DNA from: Nostoc sp. FACHB-110
GTDB taxonomy: Bacteria > Cyanobacteriota > Cyanobacteriia > Cyanobacteriales > Nostocaceae
NCBI RefSeq assembly: GCF_014697425.1
Contig: NZ_JACJRU010000001.1
Span: forward strand, 310,001 to 374,000
Direction of reading: 5' to 3'
Length of the DNA stretch: 64,000 bases
In this document: piece by piece, positions 19,210-26,645 of the stretch
Position numbering within the stretch: the first letter of the stretch is position 1
Layout: each line of letters begins with the position of its first letter
Notes under the pieces: model-generated
Database searches by the model: none
Told to the model about the DNA's origin: nothing
What the model saw: the letters and a program-made list of their open reading frames with translations, nothing else
Translations under genes and position numbers: made by a program

Positions 19210-20436
19210 ATGAAAGTACTTATTTTAAATGCTGGCTCTAGCAGTCAAAAAAGTTGTTTGTATGAAATAGCTGATGATGCTTTACCCCAAGAAGCACCAT
19301 TACCGCTTTGGGAAGGCAAAGTCAACTGGACACAAGATAGAGGTGTCGCAGAAATTGAGGTCAAAACAGCTTCCGGTGCAACTTTTCACGAATCTATTTA
19401 TGGTGACTCTCGTCAAGCACACGTCGCTTATATGCTCTACACCCTCAGTCGGGGTACTACCAAAGTTTTGAGCCAATTGTCAGAAATTGATGTGGTGGGA
19501 CATCGGATAGTTCATGGTGGACAAGATTACCGCCATAGTGTGGTAATTACGCAAGAAGTTAAAGATGCGATCGCTCGTCTGGCTAATCTTGCCCCTGCAC
19601 ACAACCCAGCCGCTTTAGAAGGCATCGAAGCCATCGAAAAAAGTTTAGGCGAAGTTACTCAAGTTGCTGTATTTGATACTGGGTTTCATTCCACCCTCCC
19701 GGATGCGGCAGCAATTTATCCTGGCCCCTATGAATGGGTAGAACAAGGTATTCGTCGTTATGGATTTCACGGTATCAGTCATCAATATTGTGCTGGACGG
19801 GCGGCGCAAATTCTCGGTCGAGATTTAGCATCGTTGCGAATTATTAGTTGTCATTTGGGTAATGGTTGTTCTTTGGCCGCAATTAAAGATGGTCGCAGTA
19901 TTGATACCACAATGGGTTTCACACCTTTAGATGGTTTAATGATGGGTAGTCGTTGTGGTTCCATTGACCCAGGCATTTTAATTTACCTACTGCGCCAATC
20001 TAATCACTCAGCAGAAAGCTTAGATTATGTATTAAATAAAGCTTCTGGATTACGGGGAATTTCGGGAATATCCAGCGATTTACCGCAAGTTATCGAAGCG
20101 ATCTCCCAAGGTAATTATCGCGCCCAACTCGCTTGGGATGTGTACGTTCATCGCCTACGGTCTGGAATTGGGGGAATGCTGGCTAGTTTAGGCGGATTGG
20201 ATGTATTGTTATTTACCGCAGGTGTCGGGGAAAAATCTGCTGGAATTCGTCAAGCAGTCTGCGAAGCCTTTGGATTTTTGGGCTTGAAAATTGACCCAGC
20301 CAAAAATCAAAATCAACCTGTTGATCAAGATATCGCCACACCTGATTCTACAGCGCGAGTGTTGGTTATACATACTCAAGAAGATTGGGCGATCGCACAA
20401 CAATGTTGGCAAATTCTCAAAAAAAGTCGGGAGTAA
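19210..20436 (+). CDS. ackA: Acetate kinase
   Basis: 408 aa, near the usual ~400. Family motifs: N-terminal MKVLILNAGSSSQK, GHRIVHGG, VAVFDTGFHSTLP, RYGFHGISHQY, SCHLGNGCSLAAI, TMGFTPLDGLMMGSRCGSIDP and LFTAGVGEKS. The enzyme interconverts acetate plus ATP with acetyl phosphate plus ADP and belongs to the acetate/sugar-kinase-Hsp70-actin fold; it is cytosolic. No phosphotransacetylase or phosphoketolase gene is next to it here, although in many cyanobacteria ackA pairs functionally with phosphoketolase. It converges closely on the Uma2 gene (stops 6 bp apart). The start is the ATG that begins the conserved MKVLILNAGSSS. Confidence 0.96.
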   Translation: MKVLILNAGSSSQKSCLYEIADDALPQEAPLPLWEGKVNWTQDRGVAEIEVKTASGATFHESIYGDSRQAHVAYMLYTLSRGTTKVLSQLSEIDVVGHRIVHGGQDYRHSVVITQEVKDAIARLANLAPAHNPAALEGIEAIEKSLGEVTQVAVFDTGFHSTLPDAAAIYPGPYEWVEQGIRRYGFHGISHQYCAGRAAQILGRDLASLRIISCHLGNGCSLAAIKDGRSIDTTMGFTPLDGLMMGSRCGSIDPGILIYLLRQSNHSAESLDYVLNKASGLRGISGISSDLPQVIEAISQGNYRAQLAWDVYVHRLRSGIGGMLASLGGLDVLLFTAGVGEKSAGIRQAVCEAFGFLGLKIDPAKNQNQPVDQDIATPDSTARVLVIHTQEDWAIAQQCWQILKKSRE

Positions 20437-20442
20437 ATTTAT

Positions 20443-21021
20443 TTATGCAAAAATCTGCTGCAAGTTTAAAACGAAACCAGGGAGAATATCTTCACCAGAT
20501 AAACTTGTAGGCGATTGTAAAACTTCAGGTGCTTGATTCGGGCGATAAATTATTACTTGTTTATCTTGAGGATTAATTAACCAACCAAGTAATAAACCTG
20601 AAGCTAAATATTCCTCCATTTTGGCTTGAGTGTCTGCCACATCATCAGTTTCTGAAACTAATTCCACCGCAAAATCAGGACACAAAGGTAGGAATTTTTT
20701 TCTTTGTTCCGGTGTGAGTGAGTTCCATCTTTCTATCCTTATCCAAGCCGCATCAGGAGAACGAGTTGCACCATTAGGAAGTCTAAAACCAGTGGAAGAA
20801 TCAAAAGCTTTTCCTAAATTATTTTGGCTGTTCCAAAACCATAGTTGACCTAACAAATCAAAATTACGACTTCCTGTTTCTCCCCCAGTGGGTGACATAA
20901 TTACTAATTCTCCTTCAGCAGTTAATTCTAAACGCAACTCTCGATTAACAGCCACAATCTGTTCAAATTCTTCATCTGTAAATTTGAGATGAGGAGGTAA
21001 TTGTAAGGTTAAAGCAGTCAT
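20443..21021 (-). CDS. Uma2 family (DUF820) endonuclease-like protein
   Basis: 192 aa, the standard length for the family. Motifs: LRLELTAEGELVIMSPTGGETG, RSPDAAWI and DFAVELVSETDD, with the nuclease-type Asp and Glu residues, then YLASGLLLGWLINPQDKQVIIYRP. The fold is PD-(D/E)XK-like. Cyanobacterial genomes carry dozens of Uma2 paralogues whose biological role is unknown. The protein appears soluble and the gene single. It is tail-to-tail with ackA. Confidence 0.9.
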   Translation of the reverse strand: MTALTLQLPPHLKFTDEEFEQIVAVNRELRLELTAEGELVIMSPTGGETGSRNFDLLGQLWFWNSQNNLGKAFDSSTGFRLPNGATRSPDAAWIRIERWNSLTPEQRKKFLPLCPDFAVELVSETDDVADTQAKMEEYLASGLLLGWLINPQDKQVIIYRPNQAPEVLQSPTSLSGEDILPGFVLNLQQIFA

Positions 21022-21159
21022 AGCAATTTGTTTTTTATAATTTTCTAGGGAAAATTTATCAGCACAAAATCATACTTACCTAATCTTGGAGCGATCTCTT
21101 TGTTTACGGCAAATATTATATATTCTAAAATATAGATTCTTGCATATTTTGTTAAACCA

Positions 21160-21570
21160 ATGAATTTACGAAAATTCCAGGGAAAATTGTTTGCTGACGA
21201 TAACGATGAATCTCGTGATTTGGAGTTTGTTGCTAATTTAAAGGATGAGGCGGAATTTATTGAAAACCTTCGTTACTGGCAAATTGGTATAGATAAGTTT
21301 AACCAAATTTATTTAGTCAGCCTTGATTCGGATTACCAAGTTAGCTTTTTGGATTTTCTTCGCTTAAATAGTATTTTTCAAATATATAGGTGGGCGACTC
21401 CAGAATGTTTTTATGAACTGACAGGATTAGTCTTGTGTTTAGAGACCATTCAAAAAAAATATATTTTACATAAACAGTGTCCTGATAAAATTTCCTTAAT
21501 ATCAGAATTGCCACAAGATTTATTAGAGGGATTATTAAAAGTACATACAAATTTAACTAAAAGTAGATGA
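21160..21570 (+). CDS. Hypothetical protein
   Basis: 136 aa, acidic N-terminus (MNLRKFQGKLFADDNDESRD), no signal peptide or clear membrane helix, with alternating aromatic and acidic residues (ENLRYWQIGIDKFNQIYLV). I do not recognise the family. Upstream is a 138 bp AT-rich gap from the divergent Uma2 gene. Its AT-rich codons match nearby accessory genes. Confidence that it is a gene is moderate: length, regular composition and lack of a better overlapping frame. Confidence 0.55.
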   Translation: MNLRKFQGKLFADDNDESRDLEFVANLKDEAEFIENLRYWQIGIDKFNQIYLVSLDSDYQVSFLDFLRLNSIFQIYRWATPECFYELTGLVLCLETIQKKYILHKQCPDKISLISELPQDLLEGLLKVHTNLTKSR

Positions 21571-21636
21571 TTACTGTTCCCTTTCAATTTTTTATGGAGT
21601 CATAAACAGTTTAATTAGTTGTTTTTGAAGCGATTC

Positions 21637-21825
21637 CTAAGAGTTGTGTCTTGTTAACTCTTGTATCAATACCTGACATTGTTTACTAGCTTCTCTAGCT
21701 TGTCTCATCAGATGTTTGCTTTGTTCGCGGTTAGTTTTACTTACCTCAACAGCTTGCTGACTGAACTGTGCGGCAAGTTTTCCCAACTTCCGAATGCGTG
21801 TTTTTAGCTGCTCGATAGTTTTCAT
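21637..21825 (-). CDS. Small coiled-coil hypothetical protein
   Basis: 62 aa, strongly helical and charged (KTIEQLKTRIRKLGKLAAQF, KTNREQSKHLMRQAREASKQ), with no membrane segment. The pattern suggests one long amphipathic helix or coiled coil. I do not recognise the family. It is isolated on the minus strand, and REP-like repeats lie immediately upstream (21863-22012). Confidence 0.55.
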   Translation of the reverse strand: MKTIEQLKTRIRKLGKLAAQFSQQAVEVSKTNREQSKHLMRQAREASKQCQVLIQELTRHNS

Positions 21826-21862
21826 TCACCCTCCAGTTCCTTAACTCTTTGCGCCTTTGCAC

Positions 21863-21903
21863 GGCAGTCGCTTCAAGTCGGCAAAGCCGCCCAACGCGCT
21901 GCC
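21863..21903. repeat. REP-like insertion between small genes
   Basis: A GC-rich 41 bp unit beginning GGCAGTCGC and ending GCGCTGCC interrupts otherwise AT-rich DNA. The flanking text (TTTGCGCCTTTGC ... TTTGCGTGAGG) reads as if split by the insertion. It resembles the short palindromic repeats common in Nostoc; the copy number cannot be judged from one window. Confidence 0.5.
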
Positions 21904-21962
21904 TTGTCTTTGCGTGAGGCTAAAGATTCTAGTTTTTCAATATTCGTGCAATAAGTCTATTA

Positions 21963-22012
21963 GTAGGGTGGGCAAGACTTGTACTGAGCTTGTCGAAGTA
22001 TGCCCACCTTAC
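21963..22012. repeat. Inverted-repeat hairpin next to the SPFH gene
   Basis: GTAGGGTGGGCA (21963-21974) and TGCCCACCTTAC (22001-22012) pair with one mismatch. The segment lies 30 bp past the stop of the SPFH gene and could end its transcript. A related terminal motif, GTAGGGTGCG, ends the repeat at 26512-26576. Confidence 0.55.
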
Positions 22013-22041
22013 AATAGTTTGATTTAATTCAATTATGTAGA

Positions 22042-24129
22042 TTACTTATCTGTTGGGAATTCCGCAACTATCGGCGAGTGATTATTTGGTGAAACTGGTG
22101 GTTTATTCACAACTATGGGCTGTGGATGTAAAGGTGTTGGTGTGACTTCACCTTGCTTGGCGGTTTGATTCCATAAAATCATTGAGAGTAAACCATCGAC
22201 CAAGCCATTACCATTACCGTTACCACTGACTAAAACTTCTGGTATCAACCGGACGTTGCGATCGCCTATAATCTGCATCAGTTGCATAGCTGTATAACCT
22301 TGTGGCCCCAAGGCTTCCACACCAGCGCGGTAGGTTTCGGCTTTGGCGTTACCTGTGGCGCGGATTCCTTCGGCTTCGGCAATGGCGCGTAATTTTATCC
22401 CTTCTGCGTCCCCAGTAGCGTGTTGAATCTGGGCTTGGGCTTTGAGTTCCGCAATTTGGACGCTTTTTTCTGATTTCACCATTTCTTGTTGGATATCAGC
22501 CAATGCTGTTTCCCGCACCAGTTGTTGGCGTTGGGTTTGGGCTACCTGCTGTACTTCGTAGGTTTTGCGTTGTTCTTCGGCAATTTTGCGGTCGGTTTGG
22601 GTTTGCATCAAGGATGCTGGCGGTTGAATATCACCGATTAAAGTGTCAATTGCTTGCACATCATAGGCGCGTAATGCGGCGCGAATATATTCAGCCGCTT
22701 CCGCTTGGCGATCGCTCCGGGCGGTGAGAAAATCAAGTACAGTGTAATCTTGGGCAGAGTTGCGGAAATAGTTACCAATGGTCGGTTCTAATACATGGTC
22801 AACTAAATTTTGCATAGAACCCACACGAGAAATTACCTTTGGTGCATCCAAAGCGCCGACATGAATAATTTGGGCGACTTCTAAATCAAAGGCAAAACCA
22901 TCGCGCGATCGCACTGTCAAGGAAGCTAAATGAGCATCATAGCTGTGGCGTTCCGTACGACTTGACCAATTCAACACAATGTTAGTCGTGGGAACCAACT
23001 CAATTTTCATAATTCGAGAGTTGATGGGATGCTTACCTGGATACAACGGTTCTATCCACACACCTTTGTGTCCAGGATTCACCAAGTTACCATGCGTAAA
23101 AGTTGCGCCACTGACATCTTCTTGAGATTGACCAACGAAAGAAATCACCACGCCCACATAACCAATCGGGATTTCAGACATTGGAACTTGCTCAACCTGC
23201 ACAAACCAAGGGTTCAGGTTCCAAGAACCAGACAGTAATATTTGCTCTTGCAAACCTCTCCGTCCACCAGCATTGAGGAATTTTTGACCATTCTGGAAAT
23301 TATCGTGTCCAGGAATCATCGGCCCTGCAATTTCACCAGCCGGAATCGGTAAACCATCCAAAGTTGTGACAATACCGACTTTATCTGATGCAACACTATA
23401 CACCCGTAACTGTTCGGACTGCATATCATTGTTTTTGGCGTTGGCTGCCATAATGACGCGAAACAGTGCGGTGTTAATACGGTAAGTACCAGCAGTCAGA
23501 AAGCCCATTTGACGACCTTTCTCGCCACCATTGGTCAGAAACTTGCGTGCATCTTGGAAATTATCACAATCGACAATTTTGCCCAAAATCCTTTCCGGTG
23601 GGTTGGATGCGCCATCTGCGGCTACAATCAGAGCGATTTCACCTTGGGGTACTACCACCACCGATTCTTTACGAACCGAATATTGCCAAGGCCAGTAACC
23701 CCAATGCCAACCCGGTGCAAGGGTATCAGCTTGCAAACCAGCCTCACCGTTGATGGCTATCAATCGTCCTGCTGGCAATCCGCGTCCCGAAAGGTCAAAT
23801 TTTTTCACGACAATGCCAACTTCCCGTTCGCCAATGACTACCAACCCACCAAAAAACAATGGCACAAATATTACAACGCCACCAAGCACCACTATGGGAA
23901 TCAATGGTGCTATCTGCATTGCTTGATAGGAAGGCTGATTAGTAACGGTTTGTGTTTGACTGAGGCTGACTGAGGCTGAAGCGATTTCTGCCGAATTTTG
24001 GGTTTTTAGGGGAGTAGCATTAACTGAATGTATACCGCCTGTGATAGCTAAAGCCGTTAATGCGGACAATCCCAAACGAACTAATTTATTTTGTTGACTC
24101 TTACCAAAGCAAGATGGAAAAGTTTTCAT
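22042..24129 (-). CDS. SPFH/band 7 (flotillin-like) membrane protein
   Basis: 695 aa from the ATG at 24129 (AGGG 8 nt upstream); a TTG at 24150 would add seven residues. Residues about 10-40 resemble a signal or anchor segment, and residues about 75-100 are a strong membrane helix (PIVVLGGVVIFVPLFFGGLVVI). The SPFH domain follows (REVGIVVKKFDLSGRGLPAG onward), containing two copies of a DNFQ-x2-(R/Q)KFL-x2-GG-x2-G module at roughly residues 205 and 300. The C-terminal part (about 520-640) is an Ala/Glu/Gln-rich coiled coil (AEEQRKTYEVQQVAQTQRQQ and following) as in flotillins. The role is probably a membrane-microdomain scaffold. The Pro-rich tail is probably flexible. Confidence 0.88.
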   Translation of the reverse strand: MKTFPSCFGKSQQNKLVRLGLSALTALAITGGIHSVNATPLKTQNSAEIASASVSLSQTQTVTNQPSYQAMQIAPLIPIVVLGGVVIFVPLFFGGLVVIGEREVGIVVKKFDLSGRGLPAGRLIAINGEAGLQADTLAPGWHWGYWPWQYSVRKESVVVVPQGEIALIVAADGASNPPERILGKIVDCDNFQDARKFLTNGGEKGRQMGFLTAGTYRINTALFRVIMAANAKNNDMQSEQLRVYSVASDKVGIVTTLDGLPIPAGEIAGPMIPGHDNFQNGQKFLNAGGRRGLQEQILLSGSWNLNPWFVQVEQVPMSEIPIGYVGVVISFVGQSQEDVSGATFTHGNLVNPGHKGVWIEPLYPGKHPINSRIMKIELVPTTNIVLNWSSRTERHSYDAHLASLTVRSRDGFAFDLEVAQIIHVGALDAPKVISRVGSMQNLVDHVLEPTIGNYFRNSAQDYTVLDFLTARSDRQAEAAEYIRAALRAYDVQAIDTLIGDIQPPASLMQTQTDRKIAEEQRKTYEVQQVAQTQRQQLVRETALADIQQEMVKSEKSVQIAELKAQAQIQHATGDAEGIKLRAIAEAEGIRATGNAKAETYRAGVEALGPQGYTAMQLMQIIGDRNVRLIPEVLVSGNGNGNGLVDGLLSMILWNQTAKQGEVTPTPLHPQPIVVNKPPVSPNNHSPIVAEFPTDK

Positions 24130-24244
24130 ATAATGCGCCCTGCTGGGCAACTAATCATCTAAGTTAACACTTCACTTGCTCAGGTCTGATTTTCTTAAAC
24201 TTGGTGTAATTTTTTATCAGATGTGCGACTTCTTCTTGAAACCC

Positions 24245-24263
24245 CTCTCCTCGAAGCGGAGAG
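24245..24263. terminator. Hairpin after the 24317 gene
   Basis: CTCTCC (24245-24250) pairs with GGAGAG (24258-24263) over a 7 nt loop, with a further partly paired CCCC/GG flank. It lies downstream of the 24317 stop on the minus strand. The sequence is also a common cyanobacterial GC-rich repeat, so the terminator role is tentative. Confidence 0.4.
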
Positions 24264-24316
24264 AGGCTTTGAATATTACTCCCCTTTTTGAATGCCTGAT
24301 CGACTTCCATTTAGGT

Positions 24317-24787
24317 TTATTGACCAAATACACCTATGCCGTAGTAACAAGTATTAGCATTACAATTAGCCATATCAACTTGGATTTGATATCTACCGCT
24401 TCGAGAGGGATTGAGGCTAATCACGGGAATGTCATCATCTTGTAAATCTGAAGCAATCAAGTTTCCTCGGTGATCGTAAAGAGAAATGTCTAAATCTTGA
24501 CAATCGCTGTCACACACTCCCACAATTCCATAGGACATACCTGCACGCAGATTTATATTGATATAGTGGGAGCGACCTTCACGAAGGGTATCGATGGTAG
24601 GTTCGTGAGTTAAAGTGTAACCATCCAAATCTGATGCGATGGCTGCTTTGACTAGCTGCTTTCTGACTTGATAAATATATGGGCGATCGTCTTCTGCACG
24701 AACTACGCTTGGAAAAAGGGAGCTAAATGCGAAGACTGCGGCTGCTGTGAGATTTTTGATTTGTTTGTTGCTGAATGCTTGTAACAT
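24317..24787 (-). CDS. Exported protein, unknown function
   Basis: 156 aa from the ATG at 24787, chosen because it gives a classic signal peptide (FSNKQIKNLTAAAVFAFSSL, then FPSVVRA-ED). Earlier starts at 24817/24820 would place extra polar residues before it. The mature protein has a beta-rich look, with Cys pairs in GVCDSDCQDLDISLYD and NCNANTCYYGIGVFG that could form disulfides in the periplasm. The segment LDISLYDHRGNLIASD and RSGRYQIQVDMANC resembles pre-peptidase C-terminal (PPC-like) beta-sandwich domains; this is inference. An inverted repeat lies directly over the start region. Confidence 0.7.
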   Translation of the reverse strand: MLQAFSNKQIKNLTAAAVFAFSSLFPSVVRAEDDRPYIYQVRKQLVKAAIASDLDGYTLTHEPTIDTLREGRSHYININLRAGMSYGIVGVCDSDCQDLDISLYDHRGNLIASDLQDDDIPVISLNPSRSGRYQIQVDMANCNANTCYYGIGVFGQ

Positions 24788-24816
24788 GAAATTGTCTGTT
24801 GAACTCGACAATTTCA
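24787..24816. promoter_or_regulatory. Inverted repeat at the start of the 24317 gene
   Basis: TGAAATTGTC (24787-24796) and GACAATTTCA (24807-24816) are perfect inverses separated by 10 bp, so the 10 bp stem ends at the chosen ATG. It could be an operator or a 5'-UTR hairpin that hides the start. Confidence 0.5.
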
Positions 24817-24938
24817 TCAAACACTGGAATTATAGGTGTTTCGCTCTGAAACTGGTTTAAATCTCTTTTGATTTTCTTTTGAATATAAATAGAATATTTT
24901 CACCTTCCGTTGATGCTGAATTCGTAACAAACAGGGGA

Positions 24939-26270
24939 TTAAAAATTTTGGAAATATTGTCGATATAATTCACAACTGGGTATCACACCATCATTTGTGA
25001 TTTTGACTAATCCCATTGCTTGTAATTTGAATTTGATTTCAGAACTTAACTGTATTGGTCGATTAAGTTTAGCAACTTCCCGCATTGATGCTAATAATTC
25101 TGGTTGTTTTTCGAGGGCGGACATAAGACGATGTAAATGTTTTGAGTAAATCCCTGAATCGGTGGCTGCTGTTTGGAGAAAGTTATCTAAACTGACATCT
25201 TGACAGGCAATATGATATAAAGCAAGGCGGACTAAAAACGGGTGTCCACCTATCATCGACATAATTTTATTAACTTCTTTTTCACCCCAATTTAATTGAT
25301 GTTTTTGGGCTAATTCGGTTATTTGTTGTGAATTAAATTCTGGTAAATCGACGGGGAAACCTGCATTGAAGGGAGAACGGTTGATATCTAAAGGGACATA
25401 AATTTCGGTGGAATGGGCGAGGACTAACCGAAATTTTTGCCAAATATTCTCTCGCCTAGCTTCTTCGTGGAGATATCGCAGTAAGCCAAAAAAATCGCCG
25501 TAAATATCGGGATATGCAAATAATCTATCGACTTCATCTAAACCGAGGGTTAATGGTTGACCTATTTCTGGTAATATATATTCTTCAAAATAGGTTTCGC
25601 AGCGCATATTACAACTAATATCATCTTCCCAATATTCATCTAAGCGATTTTCTAATTTTAATTTACGACTAACACTTGCACAGAACCAACGCAGGAATTT
25701 ATCTAAGTTTGTAAAACATTGATTGTCTGCTTCTTTTAAACTGATATAAACAGTGCGATCGCCATTTGTTTGTGCTTGGTGCAAAATCCGAATTAGTAAT
25801 GAAGTCTTCCCTCTTTGTTCCGGTGCTTTGATGCGAATTAATGCGCCATGTTTGCTAATTTCTCGGTAACAATCCTGTTCTTTGGGGGGACGCTCAAGAT
25901 AAAAACTTGAATCTAATGCAACTGGCCCTTCTGGATATTTGATGGACATATCAGGGGAGAGGATTAATATTGATGTTGTGGAAGATTGGGGAACTTGAGG
26001 AGTAATTGGGTTATTTGGTCTATCGGCGATGTCTTCCCAGTTTAAATCTAAATTTTGACAAATTTGCAGGAAAGTTCCCAGAGCAACATTTTTACCATTG
26101 AGAAAACTACTTAATGTCGATGGAGCAATTTCAATTGCATGGGCAAAAGTTTCTTGATTCTTCTTGCCCATTTTCATCATAGCGGTCTTGTTGGCATCTT
26201 TAACTTTGTTGATACAGTCCTGACGCACCCTAAAACCTAACCCCCCAACGGGTTCTGGATTGATATTCAT
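24939..26270 (-). CDS. XRE-type HTH plus AAA-like ATPase
   Basis: 443 aa. Residues about 25-85 look like a helix-turn-helix of XRE type (NQETFAHAIEIAPSTLSSFL, NGKNVALGTFLQICQNLDL). Residues about 105-440 are an AAA-like ATPase of the AAA_35 kind: entry motif GPVALDSSFYLERPP, P-loop IKAPEQRGKTSLL (the family usually has APRQMGKTSL), Walker B-like PLTLGLDEVDRLF, and HPFLVRLALYHIA near the C-terminal helical domain. It may be a DNA-binding, ATP-dependent regulator or conflict protein; the function is not known. It is divergent from a second AAA-like gene (26646), and the shared 375 bp gap holds tandem repeats and a hairpin element. Confidence 0.82.
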   Translation of the reverse strand: MNINPEPVGGLGFRVRQDCINKVKDANKTAMMKMGKKNQETFAHAIEIAPSTLSSFLNGKNVALGTFLQICQNLDLNWEDIADRPNNPITPQVPQSSTTSILILSPDMSIKYPEGPVALDSSFYLERPPKEQDCYREISKHGALIRIKAPEQRGKTSLLIRILHQAQTNGDRTVYISLKEADNQCFTNLDKFLRWFCASVSRKLKLENRLDEYWEDDISCNMRCETYFEEYILPEIGQPLTLGLDEVDRLFAYPDIYGDFFGLLRYLHEEARRENIWQKFRLVLAHSTEIYVPLDINRSPFNAGFPVDLPEFNSQQITELAQKHQLNWGEKEVNKIMSMIGGHPFLVRLALYHIACQDVSLDNFLQTAATDSGIYSKHLHRLMSALEKQPELLASMREVAKLNRPIQLSSEIKFKLQAMGLVKITNDGVIPSCELYRQYFQNF

Positions 26271-26350
26271 AAAAAAATAGATAATAACTATACCAACAGA
26301 TTAGAGGATTTCTCGCTATAGATAAACCCCTAAAAATCGTACTTACAAAA

Positions 26351-26390
26351 CTCAAATCAAACTCAAATCAAATTCAAATTAAATTCAAAG
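26351..26390. repeat. Tandem 11-bp repeats (CTCAAATCAAA)
   Basis: CTCAAATCAAA occurs twice in tandem, followed by TTCAAATTAAA and a partial TTCAAAG. It lies 80-120 bp upstream of the XRE-AAA start, a plausible operator array for that protein's own HTH. Confidence 0.6.
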
Positions 26391-26511
26391 TTTTTACAAT
26401 CCCACTTCGGCTAAACTTATATAACACAAGCTTTTGAGGTTGTTTGATGTTTATTATTTTGCAGAAAAAATAATTAGATAAGGGATTTCCAGATAAAAAA
26501 ATATCCAAAAT

Positions 26512-26576
26512 GTAGGGTGCGTCAGTGCAAGAAAACCTAGCTGTACCAAGAAATTATTCATACTGACGCACCCTAC
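26512..26576. repeat. 65 bp inverted-repeat element
   Basis: Perfect 15 bp terminal inverted repeats: GTAGGGTGCGTCAGT (26512-26526) and ACTGACGCACCCTAC (26562-26576), with a 35 bp AT-rich centre. It is a MITE-like or REP-like element with no coding capacity. Confidence 0.7.
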
Positions 26577-26645
26577 TAACCGTAAATTTGGTAATAATTT
26601 ATTTTTTGGTGTTTCTTAACCAAAATCAGAGAAATTGAAAAAGTA

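Larger units (their letters stand above)
26271..26645. other. Divergent promoter region of the two AAA-like genes
   Basis: A 375 bp gap without ORFs. It contains a tandem 11-mer array (26351-26390) near the 24939 gene start and a 65 bp inverted-repeat element (26512-26576) near the 26646 gene. Both promoters must lie here. Confidence 0.65.

Noticed and set aside
23509..23973. 154-residue ORF opposite the SPFH gene
   Set aside because: Antisense of a strongly conserved SPFH coding region.
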